A program made the translations under genes and the position numbers. The notes beneath the pieces are model-generated. The model had not been told where the DNA came from. It did not search any database and saw only the letters and a program-made list of their open reading frames with translations. From positions 1 to 9,474 of the forward strand of contig CAYOSW010000045.1 in the NCBI GenBank assembly GCA_964406775.1: a DNA stretch of 9,474 bases, written 5' to 3'. Position 1 is the first letter of the stretch. Each line of letters begins with the position of its first letter. The stretch comes from JACPKO01 sp964406775 (GTDB lineage Bacteria > Patescibacteriota > Microgenomatia > Daviesbacterales > UBA10151). Positions 6,681 to 9,474 of this stretch are shown piece by piece.

Positions 6681-6690
6681 TTTAGAGCTG
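6670..6690 (+). terminator. Hairpin at the end of the surface-protein cluster, possible weak terminator
   Basis: CAGCTCT (6670-6676) and AGAGCTG (6684-6690) form a perfect 7-bp stem around a 7-base loop that contains the stop codon TAG (6678-6680). No T-run follows (the next bases are GCCGTGCGTG), so it does not fit a standard intrinsic terminator. It may slow transcription or stabilise the message end at the boundary with secE. Confidence 0.3.
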
Positions 6691-6708
6691 GCCGTGCGTG
6701 TAGAGTTA

Positions 6709-6717
6709 TGATATGAT
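6709..6717 (+). promoter_or_regulatory. Possible extended -10 promoter for secE-nusG-rplK
   Basis: TGATATGAT fits an extended -10 element (TGn followed by TATGAT). An overlapping TATGAT lies at 6707-6712. There is no convincing -35. If used, transcription would begin near 6724, after the ATG at 6713 and four bases before the in-frame ATG at 6728. The change from surface genes to housekeeping genes makes a promoter here reasonable, but the match is short. Confidence 0.35.
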
Positions 6718-6907
6718 TACCCTTCATATGCAGGCACTTGATTTTTTGAAGGAAGTTAGGGTAGAATTAGGCAAGGTAGTTTGGCCCACGAGAGATCAAA
6801 CTATTAGGCTTACTTTTATAGTAATATTCGTTACTGTAATGGTAGCCTTTTTTGTTGGCGGAATTGATTATATTTTAACGGCTATCAGCTCGTTGCTATA
6901 TAAATAA
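6713..6907 (+). CDS. secE: Preprotein translocase subunit SecE
   Basis: A 64-residue protein with the SecE core: amphipathic helix LDFLKEVRVELGKVVWPTRDQT followed by one membrane span (about residues 32-57, FIVIFVTVMVAFFVGGIDYIL). The EVR-x-EL-x-KV-x-WPTR motif is diagnostic. SecE clamps SecY in the SecYEG channel that exports signal-peptide proteins such as those encoded upstream. The length suits the short single-span bacterial form. The start is uncertain: ATG at 6713 gives 64 residues and ATG at 6728 gives 59, and neither has a Shine-Dalgarno site. If the extended -10 at 6709-6717 is real, 6728 is the better choice. The order secE-nusG-rplK is conserved widely in bacteria. Confidence 0.93.
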   Translation: MITLHMQALDFLKEVRVELGKVVWPTRDQTIRLTFIVIFVTVMVAFFVGGIDYILTAISSLLYK

Positions 6908-6924
6908 ATCCCAACTTTTAAACA

Positions 6925-7767
6925 ATGGACGATCAAAATAATAATCCAGCCCAAGACGATCAGACAGCGGACGCAACAGTTCCGGCAACTTCTGATGCTC
7001 AGGAATCCCCCGCTCAGCCGGAAAATCCTTTTGCAGCTTTGAAAACAGAATCAGAAAACGGCGAGGAAACAAGCCAGAACAAAGAAGAAACAGCTGAGGC
7101 ATCCCCGGCAGATAATACTGCAGATAATACTGACGAAAGCTCCGCAGAACCGGTACCTGCAGAGGAAGCTCAGGAATCTGAAGAAACTGAGGCTACCGAA
7201 GAGCCCAAAGAAGACGAAAAACCGGCAGTCCCTGTAAATCCTAACGCCCGCTGGTATGTAGTTCACACTTTTGCTGGCCACGAAAATAAAGTCGCAACCG
7301 CCTTAAAACAGCGTATCGAAGCTGAGCGCTTGGAAAATCTTATTTACGATATCTTAGTCCCGACTCAGGATAAAATCGAAATCAGAGGCGGAAAGAAAGA
7401 AACCGTTAAGGAAAAAATCTTCCCCGGATATATTTTAATTAAGATGGAACTGAGCGATCTTTCCTGGCTTGCAGTCAGAACCACTCAGGGAGTTACTTCG
7501 TTTATCGGAGCCGGAAATAAGCCCACCCCTATTTCCGAAGCAGAAGTCGCAACAATCGTTAAATTTACATCCCAGGGCGCACAACCGACATTTAAAGATG
7601 TCTTTATGGTTGACGATACGGTTAAGATTATCGACGGTCCGTTCGCCGAATTTATCGGTAAAGTTGATTCTGTTGATAAAGAAAAAGGAAGAGTCAGAGT
7701 TCTCGTTTCTATTTTCGGACGGGAAACACCGGTTGAGCTGGACTTTTTACAGGTTCAGAAGCTATAA
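6925..7767 (+). CDS. nusG: Transcription termination/antitermination factor NusG with acidic N-terminal extension
   Basis: A 280-residue protein, against roughly 180 for typical NusG. Residues 1-107 are an extension dominated by Glu, Asp, Ala, Pro, Thr and Gln with few basic residues, probably disordered. The NGN domain begins at ARWYVVHTFAGHENKVA (about 108) and runs to about 205, with KIFPGYILIKM and a shortened TxGVTSFIG block. The KOW domain follows (about 228-278) with DDTVKIIDGPFAEFIGKV, the usual V-x-I-x-x-GPF-x-x-F-x-G signature. NusG binds RNA polymerase, affects pausing and Rho-dependent termination, and can link polymerase to the ribosome. No in-frame Met occurs between residue 1 and Met174, inside the NGN domain, so an ATG start at the core edge is not available and the extension is likely translated. 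It starts 17 bases after secE with no clear Shine-Dalgarno site. Base composition is like the neighbours. Confidence 0.95.
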   Translation: MDDQNNNPAQDDQTADATVPATSDAQESPAQPENPFAALKTESENGEETSQNKEETAEASPADNTADNTDESSAEPVPAEEAQESEETEATEEPKEDEKPAVPVNPNARWYVVHTFAGHENKVATALKQRIEAERLENLIYDILVPTQDKIEIRGGKKETVKEKIFPGYILIKMELSDLSWLAVRTTQGVTSFIGAGNKPTPISEAEVATIVKFTSQGAQPTFKDVFMVDDTVKIIDGPFAEFIGKVDSVDKEKGRVRVLVSIFGRETPVELDFLQVQKL

Positions 7768-7779
7768 TTCTAAATTCCT

Positions 7780-8202
7780 ATGGCAAAGAAAATTAAAACA
7801 TTTATAAAATTAACAATACCTGCAGGCGCTGCAACCGCGGCTCCTCCTGTCGGACCTGCTTTAGGTCAGCACGGGCTCCCGATTATGGACTTTGTTAAAG
7901 CTTTTAACGAAAAAACCAAAGAAAAATCAGGAAATCTTTTGCCTGTTGTTATCACCGTTTACGAAGATAGAACTTTTTCCTTCATTACAAAACAGCCTCC
8001 GATTGCTGAAATGATTAAAAAAGCCTTGGGTGTTGAAAAAGGTTCAGGAAAAGCCGGTCACGAAACTGCCGGAACTCTAACAAGAGCACAGGCTGAGGAA
8101 ATTGCTAAGAACAAATTGGAAGATTTAAATACCAACAATGTTGAAGCAGCAGTTAATATCGTCGCAGGCGTCGCCCGCTCTATGGGTGTTAAAGTCGCCT
8201 AA
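7780..8202 (+). CDS. rplK: 50S ribosomal protein L11
   Basis: A 140-residue protein of standard L11 length. The N-terminal domain carries the PPVGPALGQHG motif (residues 22-32) used in the GTPase-associated centre and in thiostrepton sensitivity. The linker and C-terminal rRNA-binding domain include LPVVITVYEDRTFSFITKQPP, LTRAQAEEIAKNKLEDLN and ARSMGVKV. L11 binds 23S rRNA with L10/L12 and helps elongation factors act. Two positions differ from the common family pattern: GLPIMDF where GVNIM-x-F is usual, and AGVARSMG where GTARSMG is usual. It lies 12 bases after nusG with no clear Shine-Dalgarno site. The usual next gene, rplA, is absent here. Confidence 0.97.
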   Translation: MAKKIKTFIKLTIPAGAATAAPPVGPALGQHGLPIMDFVKAFNEKTKEKSGNLLPVVITVYEDRTFSFITKQPPIAEMIKKALGVEKGSGKAGHETAGTLTRAQAEEIAKNKLEDLNTNNVEAAVNIVAGVARSMGVKVA

Positions 8203-8206
8203 ATTC

Positions 8207-8236
8207 TTGACACCCCTTTCCTTCAAATTTCATAAT
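8207..8236 (+). promoter_or_regulatory. Near-consensus sigma70-type promoter for the gene at 8242
   Basis: A perfect -35 box TTGACA (8207-8212) is followed after 18 bases by CATAAT (8231-8236), five of six matches to TATAAT. The -35 begins five bases after the rplK stop. The expected transcription start is around 8242-8244, which coincides with the GTG start codon, implying a leaderless or nearly leaderless message. Confidence 0.72.
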
Positions 8237-8241
8237 GAGTA

Positions 8242-9474
8242 GTGTCTGTAAACCAAAAAGGCGTTGTTCATCTATTTGTAATCCTTCTTTTACTTGCAGG
8301 GGTTGGGATAGGTCTATATCTAGTCCAACACCCAGCAATATTTAAGCCTCGTGCAGATGAAGCGGTCGCAGATCCATCTCTTTGCAAAGCCTCCGATGCC
8401 AAATCTTTCGGAGAGTGTTTATTTTTAGCCCGTATTAACCCAACGATCAACAGGATTGAAGTAACCAAGCAAATTATATGCAGTTCAAAGACAGAGTGTA
8501 CTAATATAGGGAGCGCTGGTGGGTTTGCTCTACAAGAAAGAACTGGTTCTTTAACAATTTTCGGAACACCCGGAACTAATGCCGGAATTAAACGAATCAA
8601 TGAATATAACTATACTTTGCTCGGAATTGGAAGTAATGTCAGCAATCTTACTCTCAAGGATTTAATTTTTGATGAAACAACTGCTTACTGCCGATACATA
8701 AAAGCCGGAACCCCTGACCAGCTCGACGATGATTGCGCCGGAACTCTAGTATTAGGATCAAATATTGATAATGTTACTGTCGAGAATATAACAATCCTGC
8801 ACTCCAAAGGTAACGCGATCTCAGTCAGGCAGGCTAAAAATTTAACAATCCGGAAATCTATAATTTTTGATGCCGGAGGAAACGGCATTTGGTTTGATGA
8901 TGGTAAGAAAGAGGATGATTATTGGTGTCAGCACCCTGATTACAATCTAGTTCATCTCTGCCCTGTTGATCCTAATTTGGTAAACCGCAATATCATTATT
9001 GAAAATAACCTGATCGCAGACTCTCATATCGCAGGTATAGAATTCTATGCCTACGGGGAAAGTGCATCAAAACCAAGTTTTATAAGAAACAATATCTTTA
9101 CGCACAACCATAAAGATTCATTATACGTAGTCTGCCCTCCTCCTGCTTCAAATGCAAACCCACCAGTAGTCGGCGGTCATTGCCCTGGAGGCCAGTTGGC
9201 ATTCGGACGCAGCGAGTGGTTAGCAATTCAAGATAATATTATCCGGGACGGCATCATAGATGAGAAAAAACCCAATGACCCATACTTTCCGGCGCCCGGT
9301 AGTGCCGCTCAAGGTGGTGGCGAAGGTAAAACTTTCAAAGAATTAGGTTTAGTTAGCGCTGGTATTGAGTTGGGGGGTCAAATCCATAACATTACTATCC
9401 TCACTAATCGGATTTATGGTGTTGAGGGAAATGCAATCCACGCAGACTTTACTAAAAATGATGGGACAACTCAT
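8242..9474 (+). CDS. Signal-anchored right-handed beta-helix surface protein, 3' partial, GTG start
   Basis: This frame has no ATG near its beginning. It is open from a GTG at 8242, just after an in-frame TGA at 8236-8238, to the right edge, giving 411 codons. Residues about 8-28 are a hydrophobic anchor (VVHLFVILLLLAGVGIGLYLV) after a short basic N-terminus, followed by QHPAIFKPRA, a pattern I associate with Microgenomates surface proteins. From about residue 100 come parallel beta-helix rungs, such as VTVENITILHSKGNAISV, LTIRKSIIFDAGGNGIWF, IIIENNLIADSHIAGIEF and ITILTNRIYGVEGNAIHA. Cys48, 59, 80 and 86 match the spacing in the protein at 5580-6680, so the two are paralogues. Beta-helix proteins of this type include adhesins and polysaccharide-active enzymes; no catalytic residues can be assigned. 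The upstream TTGACA/CATAAT promoter supports the start. The C-terminus is outside the window. Confidence 0.85.
   Translation, partial: MSVNQKGVVHLFVILLLLAGVGIGLYLVQHPAIFKPRADEAVADPSLCKASDAKSFGECLFLARINPTINRIEVTKQIICSSKTECTNIGSAGGFALQERTGSLTIFGTPGTNAGIKRINEYNYTLLGIGSNVSNLTLKDLIFDETTAYCRYIKAGTPDQLDDDCAGTLVLGSNIDNVTVENITILHSKGNAISVRQAKNLTIRKSIIFDAGGNGIWFDDGKKEDDYWCQHPDYNLVHLCPVDPNLVNRNIIIENNLIADSHIAGIEFYAYGESASKPSFIRNNIFTHNHKDSLYVVCPPPASNANPPVVGGHCPGGQLAFGRSEWLAIQDNIIRDGIIDEKKPNDPYFPAPGSAAQGGGEGKTFKELGLVSAGIELGGQIHNITILTNRIYGVEGNAIHADFTKNDGTTH

Noticed and set aside
6681..6712. Possible tRNA gene upstream of secE
   Set aside because: The interval is only 32 bases, with no cloverleaf and no T-loop GGTTCGA-type sequence.
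7051..7281. Minus-strand open frame with a Phe/Cys-rich, membrane-like translation
   Set aside because: It is the reverse complement of the acidic GAA/GAG-rich nusG extension, which automatically gives Phe/Leu-rich shadow sequence.
7469..7807. Plus-strand open frame overlapping nusG and rplK
   Set aside because: It lies in another frame of two certain genes and has no family motif.
8268..8888. Two minus-strand open frames downstream of rplK
   Set aside because: They are shadows of the long GTG-started beta-helix gene on the plus strand, which has a promoter, a membrane anchor and conserved cysteines.
1..9474. Alternative genetic code (UGA as Gly), known in some Patescibacteria
   Set aside because: No gene contains an internal TGA needing readthrough; all complete genes end in TAA or TAG and read normally with the standard code.

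Overview
The window looks like a chromosomal segment of a Candidate Phyla Radiation (Patescibacteria) bacterium, most likely of the Microgenomates group. The evidence is compositional: AT-leaning DNA, very tightly packed genes all on the + strand, several starts without a Shine-Dalgarno sequence, secreted cohesin/dockerin proteins, and a last gene whose N-terminus (KGVVHLFVILLLLAG followed by IFKPRA) resembles membrane-anchored Microgenomates surface proteins. All complete genes end in TAA or TAG and none needs UGA recoding. Lineage is an inference.

Region 1 (1-6680) is a cluster of five exported or membrane genes with junctions of -1, +3, -1 and +17 nt. It holds: a 5'-truncated secreted-type protein with a Pro-Thr linker and a C-terminal Hint (intein-like) domain; a second Hint protein with a signal peptide and an N-terminal dockerin; a secreted protein carrying both a cohesin-like domain and a C-terminal dockerin; a membrane-anchored cohesin-like protein; and a secreted, Cys-rich, right-handed beta-helix protein. 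Together they resemble a small cellulosome-like surface assembly: an anchored cohesin, a bivalent cohesin-dockerin adaptor and a dockerin-bearing client. The two Hint domains could cleave, splice or ligate their own hosts. No catalytic glycoside hydrolase is visible, so the load is unknown.

Region 2 (6713-8202) is the housekeeping block secE-nusG-rplK (SecYEG subunit, transcription factor NusG with a long acidic N-terminal extension, ribosomal protein L11). The usual next gene, rplA, does not follow.

Region 3 (8207-9474) starts with a near-consensus sigma70-type promoter and a GTG-started gene open to the window end. It encodes a signal-anchored beta-helix protein that is a paralogue of the one at 5580-6680, with matching cysteine spacing. 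The housekeeping block thus sits between two related surface-protein genes. No RNA gene, CRISPR array or mobile element was seen, and no non-coding stretch exceeds about 50 bases.
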